A program made the position numbers and the translations under genes. Below, in pieces: positions 13,477 through 24,430 of a stretch of DNA of 64,000 nt. The notes under the pieces were generated by a model. That model was not told where the DNA came from and made no database searches. It saw only the letters and a program-made list of their open reading frames with translations. This stretch comes from Micromussa lordhowensis (taxonomy: Eukaryota > Cnidaria > Anthozoa > Scleractinia > Lobophylliidae), in contig OZ026600.1 of NCBI GenBank assembly GCA_964020085.1, positions 16,516,823 through 16,580,822 on the forward strand, given 5' to 3'. The first letter of the stretch is position 1. Each line of letters begins with the position of its first letter.

Positions 13477-13818
13477 CTACTCATGTATCATGTGCCACTG
13501 ATCAATAGGGCAATGTGGATTACATATCACCTGACTCCAGTGATCAAATTCTGGACCATCGCCTGCCGCTGTACTTAGTACTACTTGGCCAATCCGTTCA
13601 TGGCATCCACTTGAATCTTGAACCAGTACAGTGAACATCAGAGTCATGTGGTCAAGTGCCAGCTTTCCTCCCAAATCAAATGTAAAAGTCTGAGCAAACT
13701 TGGGATTGACTGTTTTCTTTTTCACACGGGTTTTCTTCTTTGCAACACGGCGGTTTGCAGAAAATAGTTCTACCTTGACATATGGATCTGGAATTGGAAC
13801 AAGGGCAACATTGAGTGT
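13477..13818 (-). CDS. Synaptotagmin-like last exon: most of C2B
   Basis: Phase-0 entry after TTTTTAG. It encodes PDPYVKV, the basic strand, NPKFAQTFTF and the C-terminal W..QWH segment typical of C2B ends, then TAG. Confidence 0.85.
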   Translation of the reverse strand, partial: TLNVALVPIPDPYVKVELFSANRRVAKKKTRVKKKTVNPKFAQTFTFDLGGKLALDHMTLMFTVLVQDSSGCHERIGQVVLSTAAGDGPEFDHWSQVICNPHCPIDQWHMIHE

Positions 13819-16800
13819 CTAAAAACTTGGTGATGTTTGTTTACTGTTGCACTGAATTCTCCTTCAATGGACATTTCTCTAATTAAAATCGGATCCTGGA
13901 ACTTGTCTCCTGTCATTGTAATGCATGTATGAGAAGCGCAAACTATGACAGTCTTAACTTTTTAAAGCCTGAACTGACACACTATCAAGAAATATCTATG
14001 TAAAACAGTACTTCTTCAAATTCTCCAACTTTAAAAGGGAAAAGACCAGACTAGATTGAGTTTGGCAAAGCACATCGTCCAGATGACCAGGTTGTGTTTG
14101 GCAAAACACATCAGGACTTGAACCTGAAAGTCTCTGAAATATTGTTTGAAATCTTTGGATGTGTTTTGACTCGGGTCACTAATGCCATATTCTTATACAT
14201 GTATCTACATTAGTTTAAAACTCAGGCCTTTGACCTGGAAAAAGTTGTGAGATATAGACATGATGAAAACAGAAACTAGTTGTGAGATTACCTCCTATGT
14301 TTAGGCTGCTAATTTTTGGTAGGTTCCTTGCTTCTAATACGGTTACAGACAGTTTACTGGAGAGAGGTTGATGACAAACAGAGATATGCAGTTCTCCTAG
14401 GATCTGAATTAAAAAAAAACAGTCAATTCCTTAGCTTATTAATATCTTCCAGATGGCTCTCAATCAACCACACACATACAGACAGACAGGCAGACACAAA
14501 TAAAAGACAGAGTAATACAAGAGATCTTTCAAATGATCTAACTAGTTTTTCCCGATTGTAAGCCCACCACGTGTTGAGTACTGGATTATACAAAACAACT
14601 ATTACTAAGATGAGAGACTACCAAGATGTTGACTTTACTATGCAGTTTAGAATCAAATACATTTAGAGTTGTTGTACTGTGCAAATCTTCACACTGACTG
14701 CCAACATTTTACCCACCAAATTTAATCATTATTTAATAATGAGAATGTCAAAAGTCATCAATCAACAATTATTGTTGATTGATCACTTTTGACATCCTCA
14801 AGCTCACACCTGCTGTGAGTGATGAAGGAAAACACTTGCTGGTCACATGTTGCCAATCATTGTATCACGGTATATGTATCTAATAGTCAGTTGTTGCCTT
14901 TTGTTTGGTCAGGTTAGTGTGAGAGCGCTAACCACCAACTGACTTACTTCACCTAGTAAAGTTGCAGTTCTTCTCTGATTATCTGAGAAGTTTAAAACTG
15001 AAAAGGAACAAAATTTTTAAACTACTAGCTTAAGACTGACCTAGGTATATGACATCAATGATACAAAAATAGCTCACTGGTGGTACATGGACCACACTCC
15101 CCCAAGGCCAATTTTGGTTGATTCAGGTACCAGTGAGTTTACTACTATTTTGATATTCACATAAACTCTCCCTGGGCTTACATTCTGGAATTGATGTGGT
15201 CTGAGTTCTCTCCAAACGTTAACTTCTCCTCCAGTCAAGTCCATTCCACCTAATGTCATCATCACCTCTCCTATTACAACATTGCGTGACACTGGCTGGT
15301 GATGTATGATTAGAAAGTGTAATGCTAGTTGTCTAATCTCTGACAAAGTGAGTCCACTAATGATAAACAGCTCATTCCACACTGGATGAAGGTTCTTCTC
15401 TACAACTGTTGTCCTGTGGTTGTGTCTCCTTGTTGGGAGTGCATAAACTCTTACGTACGGTGAAGATGTATTGTTACGGAGGTCCTTTGGTGGCAGCTCG
15501 CGTGCTTGTAGGATCTAGGCAAAGAAACAAAAGGACAATATTGGAGAACATCTCATTCCACAATTTTACACTATGTTAACACTATTTTACTCTATTCTTA
15601 GCAGGAGAACCACATTAAAATCATTTCATTTGACTGCTTGCCATGATCAAATAAAATAAAATAAAAATAATAAGAATTTCCAGCAAAATTGTGTGGAACA
15701 TGGGTGGATACTTCACCAACAAAGCTAACAACCAAGTGAATTTAATGAGGTGAAATTTGAAATTTAAGGTGGCTCTGCTCCCCCTTGACAGAATATTTTA
15801 AAACTTTGCAAAGAGTTGCATCTTAGCATGCGATTACAATTCGATAATAAAAAATGGGGGTCACTGAGCTTGTTTTTAGCAGGTCATCTTGTTTCTACGG
15901 TAACCTGTTATATAAAAAGGATGACTGCAATTTGTTTACAAATGACTGGGAATTTGTATGATACCATTATTGTAGTATCACTTGTTAAACAGTGGTAGTA
16001 TTCATCCTTCAAAGTATAGCTGTTAAAAAGTGCTAGAAACTGTGAACTGGTAACAAACTCCAATGAAAACATTTTCAAGGTTAAACAAAAATCACCCAGT
16101 ATTGTTTTATTCAAAGTACATGTCAAAACTCAGAAAAAGTTCATTTTCTAAGTGGTTACCTTTATAAACAAATCACATGTGGTCTGTTTATACTGCAAGG
16201 ACACATTCAATCTGCCTAATCCACTCTGAGAACTCCTTCGTCTTGTATCCTTACGTGGGTGAATGACTTGGGAAGGAATGTTCACAGGAATCTTAGAAAG
16301 AGTTGCTTGACTACGTTTACTTTGCTCGTCGCCTTCAGCACCAATGCTTGGTTTTCTTCTTTCTCCCAAGTTTCTGTCAGTGCTTCCCTTTCTCTCCTTA
16401 CCTGACCGTGATGGCACAGACACGTTATCTAAACTACGAGAAGGTTTTGGTGGCCTCCTGATGGGCAGGACTTGTGAATCTGAATGACTTTGCCCATTTG
16501 GATCTACATCACCTCCATGCAATTTTGCACTCATATCATCCTTAGATTCTACTCTGGTAATTGTTATGAGTGGTTTAACAGGAATGGGCCTTACAAATTC
16601 AAAAGACTTGCTGCTACTCTTTGGAAAATTTCTTGGAGATTTGGAGACATCTGAACTCTTTCTCTGTTCATATATACTTTCAGAGCTGTCTCCACTTGAA
16701 GTACTAAGTTGAAGAAGGGAAGATCGCCTAATTGTTGGCACATTAAGAGCCTCAAAACTACCCAAACTGTGCCTCTTTTCTGGCATCCCTGCATCATCAG

Positions 16801-17109
16801 GGGCTGTCCGATATGAGCCAGAATCTTCACTAAAAAATGATTTCTCTTCTATGGGTGAAGTCTGCGCTGAGGTTGCACTACTGCTATTTCGAGTTCCATG
16901 ATGAGAATGCTGTACAAATTTCTGTACAATTCTTGGTACAAAAGGTGGTATATATGGGTCACGGGAGGAGTGGACATCCTTGATCCTCCAAAGACGAGGT
17001 TCCTGTAGACGATCATCTTGCTGCTTTCGACGACAGCAGCAATAGACCATGTATATTGATACAAGAACTACCACTGGAATTCCTGTTGCTAAGCCAGCCA
17101 CCAAGGCTA
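13477..17109 (-). CDS. Synaptotagmin-like protein (5' end not found)
   Basis: A membrane-anchored protein with tandem C2 domains; synaptotagmins tether vesicles and regulate exocytosis. Three exons join in frame: 17109-16160, 15514-15131 and 13818-13477. The first begins in a hydrophobic helix (GIPVVVLVSIYMVY) followed by CCCRRK, a likely palmitoylated membrane edge. A serine- and arginine-rich linker of over 200 residues follows. C2A starts GRLNVSLQY and C2B starts GRVYVNIKI across the second junction. C2A has SSPYVRV where calcium-binding C2 domains carry DPYV, and its second loop lacks acidic residues, so calcium binding by C2A is probably lost. C2B keeps IPDPYVKV and a lysine-rich strand (KKKTRVKKK). 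The upstream exon must end in phase 1; I did not find it, and it could lie many kilobases away past the repeat nest. Confidence 0.85.
14745..14796. repeat. Near-perfect 52-bp palindrome
   Basis: AATGTCAAAAGT...AACAAT is followed directly by ATTGTT...ACTTTTGACAT with one or two mismatches and essentially no loop. It lies in the synaptotagmin-like intron. Confidence 0.85.
15131..15514 (-). CDS. Synaptotagmin-like exon: C2A and start of C2B
   Basis: The acceptor is TTTGCCTAG; the chosen donor is CTG before GTACCT at 15130. An earlier GTAAGC donor at 15181 was rejected because it would delete the first C2B strand. With the chosen donor, GRVYVNIKI joins TLNVALVPIPDPYV and gives a normal C2B start. 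Confidence 0.8.
16160..17109 (-). CDS. Synaptotagmin-like exon: membrane segment, linker, start of C2A
   Basis: The acceptor on the minus strand is CTCTATTCAG and the donor is AAG before GTAACC. It enters in phase 1, leaves in phase 0, and encodes about 316 residues. Confidence 0.85.
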
Positions 17110-17502
17110 CTGAATAGAGTAAGACAAAACAACAGCAATTATATACAATGAACATCATAGAATAGCTGTTTAGATTTTATCTTTTACAAATGTTCATGGA
17201 AAAGGGCTGCTGAGCTTATCAAATTTTCAAGGTTTTGATGTGGTACTTAATTGAAGGTGGCAGCACACACTGAACACACCTTATGGGAATTAACCAATAT
17301 AGCAGAACCATTAAAGTAGCATTTTAATTTTTCATTGTCTCTCTTTTTTCAACGTTAGAGTCAAATGTACAGGGGAAATGATATCTTCAAATAAGCACCA
17401 CTCTAGACCTTGTGTTTCCGAAAAGTGGGAACTTGTTGATCATCTAGCGGCACTTTCTTGAGGGTGATGTTTATAAATATTGTTGCTGTTATGTGCAACA
17501 CT

Positions 17503-17688
17503 TAGAGTGTGTTCCTTTGTTGTAATCTGGATTAGGATCAGTGATCCAAGATCACTCGGATCATGGTGCATCAAAGAAAACAATGAATCCACTCTGGTCA
17601 CAGATTCATCAGTTCCTTTGATGCACTATGACCCGAGTATCTTGGATCACTGATCCTAATGTAGATCACACCAAAGGAATGCACCCTT
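17503..17688. mobile_element. MITE with about 47-bp terminal inverted repeats
   Basis: The left end reads ...GTTCCTTTG...ATTAGGATCAGTGATCC and the right end is its diverged reverse complement ending CAAAGGAATGCACCC. It contains nested inverted repeats and no coding frame. Confidence 0.75.
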
Positions 17689-17778
17689 ATTGTATGGTGC
17701 ATTTAATCAAAGGCAGCACTATTTGGGGCAGATAAAGGTATAGCAGCCAAGCAAATAGGACAGAGGTAAGGTAAATAC

Positions 17779-18123
17779 CAATCTCGTTCCCAGAGCCCAC
17801 GTGCCTTTTGGTCAGCACCAAAACACGGAGCTCTGGAATAATCAATTTCCAGAGACCAAGATTTTAGGACTTCCGGTTTCACGGCGCATGCGTGGCTTGG
17901 TTTACATGGCGTCTAGAGATAAAATCGAAGTGGATACGTTCCACAAAGGCATTCAATATGCACTGGAAAAACTAGGAAAGTCGAAATTTGGCTTTGAAAG
18001 AACAGCAGTATCAAATTTTAAAAGCAAAAGACACGAGGGCTCTGGGAACGAGCTTGTTGATTATTCCAGAGCTCCGTGTCTTGGTGCTGACCAAAAGGCA
18101 CGTGGGCTCTGGGAACGAGATTG
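17779..18123. mobile_element. Mutator-type MITE with 9-bp target duplication
   Basis: Terminal inverted repeats of about 66 bp with one mismatch start CAATCTCGTTCCC and end GGGAACGAGATTG. The element is flanked by an exact 9-bp duplication, GGTAAATAC (17770-17778 and 18124-18132). Nine-base duplications with long inverted repeats are the signature of the Mutator superfamily. The interior (17905-18030) is open, with a protein-like segment MASRDKIEVDTF..., possibly a captured gene piece. Confidence 0.85.
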
Positions 18124-20675
18124 GGTAAATACATGTAGCTCACTCACTCATCCTCTTTATTCCTGTGAGAAGAGTATAAGGCTACAAATACGTGTGGAGT
18201 CCAAAAACTAAATGATTGGTGGAGCTATTGTCCATGGAGCTGGTGCTTTACTTTGGTTTCTATAGCAACAAAGCAACTTTATTGATTTCTCACTTCTCCC
18301 AGATGAGATCATTCTTCGTCCGTTTTTTTAATTCTTTCACTGAATTAGTGGTATTAGTCCATCATGTCACACCCTAACCCCCTTCCCCTCCAACTTATTG
18401 TCAAGTTGTCTCAAACATTTGCCTGTACAGGCAAAAGTCAACAACAAAACACACTGACTCTATCCTGTCCTCATAATATTGAATCGTGCTTACATGTAGT
18501 TACCATAAGCACCAATCCTCATTTAGTAAAAAAAATGCAAAATATTGATATGTTTACCTGAGTTATTCATTATCATTGGTCAAAGGCAACATCAGCAGTT
18601 TAGTTCAGTTTGCCAACTGACGATTGAATACCTTTAAAACAAAGAACAGAAAATTGCACTATATTATCACTTCTGTTAACAATATGCAAACTAAGCCAAG
18701 TAATTGTACCTGTACTTATTGACTTTATTTTCCTTAATTCAAAAGATTTTGCCTACCGCTCATATTAATTTAGGTGAAGTAATTAAGTTTTACAAACATT
18801 GAAGCCAAGATCACACTTGTTGACAAGTTTGGTACAGTTGGTACACTGTAGATTTCATCATTTGTCAATCAATGGGACCACAAGTGCAACCACACTTTTT
18901 GGAGTTGAACAGTTTGTCCAACAATAGTAATATTTTTTTTTATTAAACATAAGGAGACGGAAACCAGGGAACTCTTCCAAACTGATGCCTCAGATTTAGG
19001 AGCTTGAACAGAGAAATTTAATTTATTTAGTAGGATGTGAAAAGAGTGAAATTTGTCGTTATTCACAAGCCACTATAAAAAAAAACTGGTTGTAAAACAA
19101 GGAAATACATGTAAATGTGCAAATACAATACTTAGGCACTAAGCTAGATATCCAATAGAAACACTTTGGTAAAAAGAAATCTCTGGTAAATGGCAACATT
19201 TTCCAAATAATGGCAGCAAAACATTGTTCTGGATGTTACGCCACGGACGTTACTCTTCTTGAACTTAAGTAAAAACATTCTGAAATGGTTCTTAAGAGCC
19301 GCCCTCTGTAAATATCAACTATCATCGTTTGGACGAGAAAAAATGAAATTTCTCAAACTTTCTCAGATGAATGGTCTAGATAAGTGATTCACAAAAATAT
19401 AATTTTCAGTTCAATTCGATTTGTATTTTAGCGCTGGGGCGACCATCTTGTTTTTGCCGCTCTGAGAGGGCTTTCAGCGGCCATTTTAGGGCACATTTTG
19501 AACAATTTGCCGTACAAATAAAACGTTATAAATCCAGATAAAAACCCATTATTCCAGACAAGCAAATGGTTCTTGTTACATTGAGGGGCTGTTTTGGGAA
19601 TTTAATCAACATCTGAATTTTTTCGAGACTTTTAAATCTCTTCCCTTTCGAGCTACTCATGAAGCGCCTTAAAAATGGCGAAATTTAAAGGAAAATATTG
19701 CCAAAAATACATCAATTGAGATCCCAAAACTACACTCCACTTAAAGAGCAATGTCTCACGTGTAAAAATATGTAATAAAATTTTGGGGCAGTTAAAACTG
19801 TAAAATGTTAGAAGAAGATGTCTAAGGTGTGCTTTTGTCAACAAACACCGCCGTCCTAATTAGCATAATAAAGTGACAATAACGATGCACGAAGAAAATA
19901 ATGATACGTTCCACTTACCTCGCGACATGTCGACAACTGGATGTTCCACGATACCTCATGTTATATTATCAGTAGGTTTCAGCCCCATTTTCGATGCTTA
20001 GTGTACGAAATCACTCTGACACATTCCCACGGTTAAGCTGATTTCAACTCCACGAAGCCCGCGTCATAACATCTTTCGCCTCATAATCGCCGTTTGCAAA
20101 ACGTTTAGCAATTTGCTGAGATCCCAACTGTCCCAAAAGTCTGTCAGCAGCCTTTAAATCCTCCTCTTAATTGAGAATTCTCGTCAAGAACTCGTTTAAG
20201 TTCAGTTCTGTTTCGATCTGTCACCATTATTTCACAGATTGCGTTACACATAACAAGTGCACATTTCAACTGGTAGGGGTAGGGTGGGTAGCAAATGAAA
20301 ATGTAACCGGCTTTAAAAGCCATTTTACGTATTTCAGTGGCCAAACTAGTATATCAGCTTTCTCACGGAATGATTTGAATATGAGCTACTGCTTGGAAAT
20401 TTGAGTCATTCTGTAGGTTTATTATTTTTTTCGTGGTCGTGGTTGGGGGGGGGGGGGGGTGCACAGTGTCAGGTCAAGTAAGCTCTTGATCAGTATTGTC
20501 AGTTCATCAGTGAGGCACTGTTATGGGTGTTCAGGATACTCGCTATTTGGGTACAAAATTAACAATATACGAAAGTGAGGGAAAAAATTAATGGGGAAGA
20601 GGATGTTTAGAACAGATGAAACGGGACATTGAGTAGCAAATCGTTAAGCTGGAATGAATTTAGGCCAGAGATTAA

Positions 20676-21665
20676 TAGGTTATGGGATACACAGAACCCC
20701 CCTCGGTTACCCGGTTACGGTTCCTAACCCTAACCCTAAGCGCATTATGCCATGTGCAGTTGGATCTCAGTATGATTTTTTTTTTCACACATACGATAAC
20801 ACCTAGTTTTTCAGCTGGAATCCGTTAACAGTTGCTGGTTAGGCATAGGCTGCTTTTTCGGTGTTCCTGGTGTTAGTACAGGATCGTAATTTTACTGTGA
20901 AAATGATTCGGTCACAATAAGAAGTCGCGTGCTTGGTAGCGTAGTTGATTACATTGTAGGTCAGTTCCAACCCAAGCGCGCGCCTGACTTATAAACCATG
21001 CCTTACAGGATGCACAGACCATGTGCCCACAAAAAAACAGAAGCCCCTTCAGTAATTTTCTGAGCATTTGCTTATGTGATGCAAAGGTGGAACGGCTAAG
21101 AAAATACAAGGAGTTTCAATAAAACGCCGCTTACCGTTACCTCTTGCGCACTATTTGGCAGTGTGTTCCCTTCGCAACATGATGACATTTCAGGCAGCGA
21201 AAGACAAAAGTATAAGGCAGAACAAAAAAATAAGTAGGGGGTTTTTATTGGAAATCTACTTGTATTTTACTTGTAGTATATTCAAACTCTCGTCAAAAAC
21301 TAAAAGCTGTCAATGAGCTTGAGATAGTTGTTTACCGATATCATGAGATGTTGCGCCTCAATCTCTTTGCACAAACACAATTTAAAGGGTGTCATGTAAG
21401 AATTTGATTTAAACGGTAGAGTATTTGGGAAAATTAAATTCTGTTTATTTGTCTAGCCCCGTCTTTATCTATTTATTCAGGGTAACGAGCATGAGCTTAG
21501 AAATTACTAATAAGGAAGTGCGTTACCTAAAATCGGACCCCAGACTAAAAGTCCTGAATAAATGCTTATAGCAGTTGGCAAACATTTATTTTACCCTAAA
21601 CAGCAGGCTATTGGTGAGGCTCCATTACAACAGGGGGAGGGGGGTTCTGTGTATCCCATAACCTA
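20676..21665. mobile_element. Nested TTAA element, about 990 bp
   Basis: The ends are TAGGTTATGGGATACACAG and its reverse complement, with TTAA at 20672-20675 and 21666-21669. The right TTAA is shared with the next element. It contains three tandem CCTAA units near 20728 that resemble telomeric repeat but are too few to be meaningful. Confidence 0.85.
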
Positions 21666-21669
21666 TTAA

Positions 21670-22078
21670 GGCGGGGGTAAACGTGAAGGCTGTTTTGAGG
21701 TTGCTTAACACGGCCTTTCTGCCAATATCTCAGTCACGTTTCAAGCGACACTAAATCTCTCTGCTTATCCCATTAACCACTGTTTGGCGGTTTTGTATAA
21801 ATTTTGGGGGGATTTTTGGGCATATTGGGAAAGAGATATTTTTTTCCAAGGATAGGTTAAATTGAGGAAAACATTAAATGTTGAAGATTTGATGGATTTG
21901 GAAAATTGAAATTTGAAGTGAAGAATTAGTAGACGGAGTACCAAACAGTCCCCTAGCAACCTGGGGCTCTCTTTTGCGGGGGTCAACTGTCTGGTAGTGT
22001 CTCCAACCCATCTTAATCCTAACAATTTCCTTTTTTATATCACTTCAAATTTCACACCTATTCATGTTTACCCCCGCC
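21670..22078. mobile_element. Nested TTAA MITE, 409 bp
   Basis: The ends are GGCGGGGGTAAACGTGAA and TTCATGTTTACCCCCGCC, flanked by TTAA (21666-21669 and 22079-22082). It is related at its tips to the element at 22421-22828. Confidence 0.85.
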
Positions 22079-22082
22079 TTAA

Positions 22083-22386
22083 AGTGCCTATGAAGTGAAA
22101 AATAATTTGTGCTTATTTTTATTAAGGGTGTCATTTTGTTTCTTTTTTGATGCACATTTGTGGTGCCAAGTTTCAAGAACACTGCTTCAATATTTCCAGA
22201 GATATCGTTTATTCAGTATTTTCCACTTTTTAGTTGCAAACAATATGACGTCATCACTGATCTAATTTGCATAATAGAAAAACCTCAGTATCTCTAAAAC
22301 GAAAATATATTTCAAAAAGAAAAACACCATTCTTCTGTATTTTGAAAGGCCTTTCAAATAAGCACAAATTATTTTTCACTTCTGGC
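22083..22386. repeat. Centre of the foldback or a further nested MITE
   Basis: GAAGTGAAAAATAATTTGTGC on the left pairs with GCACAAATTATTTTTCACTTC on the right around a loop of about 220 bp. The outer part of the left repeat (AGTGCCTAT) has no partner on the right, so it is either the palindrome apex or a truncated separate MITE. Confidence 0.6.
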
Positions 22387-22420
22387 CTAAATATCCCGTT
22401 TCCTGTTCATTCCAGCTTAA

Positions 22421-22828
22421 GGTGGGGGTTTACCTGAATTAAAGTGAAATTTGAGGAAGTTTAAAGAGAGATTGAAAGGGGGAGAAAAGGTTATGGAACA
22501 CCACCAGACAGTTGCCCGACCCCACAATGGCACTCGGGTTGTTAGGCAACTGTTTGGTGTGTATCTATCAATTTTTAACTTCAAACTCTAATTTTAAAAC
22601 AACACCAAATCTTCAAAATTTCCTATTTCCATAAATTTTACTAATCCTTTGAGAAAAACTATCTGTCTCCAAATAAACCTAAAAATCACCAAAAAATTTA
22701 CAAAACGGCGCAAAACATAGATGTGTGTAATGAGTGAACAGATTCTTGATTGCTTGAAACGTAAACGAGATATTTGCATTAAGAACATAATACCAAGCCA
22801 AAATACGGCTTTCAGGTGGACCCCCGCC
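22421..22828. mobile_element. Nested TTAA MITE, 408 bp, with an empty site in the opposite arm
   Basis: The ends are GGTGGGGGTTTACCTGAA and TTTCAGGTGGACCCCCGCC, flanked by TTAA (22417-22420 and 22829-22832). The opposite arm keeps an uninterrupted single TTAA at 20644-20647 in the same context (TTAAGCTGGAATGAA), so the insertion and TTAA duplication are directly visible. Confidence 0.9.
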
Positions 22829-24289
22829 TTAACCATGCTCAATGTCCCGCTTCATCTGATCTAACAATCCTCTACCCCATTAATTTTTTCCCTCACTTTC
22901 GTATATTGTTAATTTTGTACCCAAATAGCGAGTATCCTGAACACCCCTAACAGTGCTTCACTGATGAACTGACAATACTGATCAAGAGTTTACTTGACCT
23001 GTCACTGTGCACCCCCCCCCCCCCACCACGACCACCAAAAAAAATAATAAACCTACAGAATGACTCAAATTTCCAAGCAGTAGCTCATATTCAAATCATT
23101 CCGTGAGAAAGCTGATATACTAGTTTGGCCACTGAAATACGTAAAATGGCTTTTAAAGCCGGTTACATTTTCATTTGCTACCCACCCTACCCCTACCAGT
23201 TGAAATGTGCACTTGTTATGTGTAACGCAATCTGTGAAATAATGGCGACAGATCGAAACAGAACTGAACTTAAACGAGTTCTTGACGAGAATTCTCGATT
23301 AAGAGGAGGATTTAAAGGCTGCTGACAGACTTTTGGGACAGTTAGGATCTCAGCAAATTGCTAAACGTTTTGCAAACGGCGATTATGAGGTGAAAGATGT
23401 TGTGACGCGGGCTTCGTGGAGTTGAAATCAGCTTAACCGTGGGAATGTGTCAGAGTGATTTCGTACACTAAGCATCGAAAATGGGGCTGAAACCTACTGA
23501 TAATATAACATGAGGTATCGTGGAACATCCAGTTGTCGACATGTCGCGAGGTAAGTGGAACGTATCATTATTTTCTTCGTGCATCGTTATTTTCACTTTA
23601 TTATGCTAATTAGGACGGCGGTGTTTGTTGACAAAAGCACACCTTAGACATCTTCTTCTAACATTTTACAGTTTTAACTGCCCCAAAATTTTATTACATA
23701 TTTTTACACGTGAGACATTGCTCTTTAAGTGGAGTGTAGTTTTGGGATCTCAATTGATGTACTTTTGGCAATATTTTCCTTTAAATTTCGCCATTTTTAA
23801 GGCGCTTCATGAGTAGCTCGAAAGGGAAGAGATTTAAAAGTCTCGAAAAAATTCAGATGTTGATTAAATTCCCAAAACAGCCCCTCAACGTAACAAGAAC
23901 CATTTGCTTGTCTGGAATAATGGGTTTTTATCTGGATTTATAACGTTTTATTTGTACGGCAAATTGTTCAAAATGTGCCCTAAAATGGCCGCTGAAAGCC
24001 CTCTCAGAGCGGCAAAAACAAGATGGTCGCCCCAGCGCTAAAATACAAATCGAATTGAACTGAAAATTATATTTTTGTGAATCACTTATCTAGACCATTC
24101 ATCTGAGAAAGTTTGAGAAATTTCATTTTTTCTCGTCCAAACGATGATAGTTGATATTTACAGAGGGCGGCTCTTAAAAGCCAAAACATTATACCACAAG
24201 AGCATACTTGTCCTATCTAGATTTGTTCTAGCTTCACCTAACAAACATTTTGATGAAGACAGCAGCTTTCAATGGTGGTCAACTAGAAA

Positions 24290-24430
24290 GCCTTTGCTAC
24301 TTTGACCACCATACACATTTTTTAACCTGTATTGTAATTATTTTATCTTGTAATTGTGTGTTGTAACTATACTTTTCTTCCTATGTTAACTTTATGTAAA
24401 TAGTGTGAAATAAATGAACCATGAACCATT
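24290..24430 (+). repeat. Possible LINE or SINE 3' end with short tandem tail
   Basis: GTGTGAAATAAATGAACC is followed by a repeat of the ATGAACC unit. A near-identical arrangement (GTGTAAATAAATGAAC with TTGAAC repeats) occurs at 57546-57575. Short tandem tails of this kind are typical of L2/CR1-type retroposon 3' ends. Confidence 0.4.

Larger units (their letters stand above)
19296..24173. mobile_element. TTAA-flanked foldback element with about 1.4 kb inverted arms
   Basis: The element begins GAGCCGCCCTCTG and ends CAGAGGGCGGCTC, with TTAA at 19292-19295 and 24174-24177. The arms, 19296 to about 20671 and about 22386 to 24173, are near-identical inverted copies; the same 63-residue open frame appears unchanged at 19844-19653 (minus) and 23625-23816 (plus). 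Three smaller TTAA elements interrupt the arms and centre. No transposase is visible, so it would be mobilised in trans. TTAA targeting with long inverted repeats points to Kolobok or piggyBac; which one is undecided. Confidence 0.9.

Noticed and set aside
13843..13930. Additional C2B exon on the minus strand (GDKFQDPILIREMS...)
   Set aside because: The intron to the last exon would be only about 24 bp, and C2B is already complete with the chosen donor at 15130.
20728..20746. Interstitial telomeric repeat
   Set aside because: Only about three CCTAA-type units inside a transposon; too short to be meaningful.
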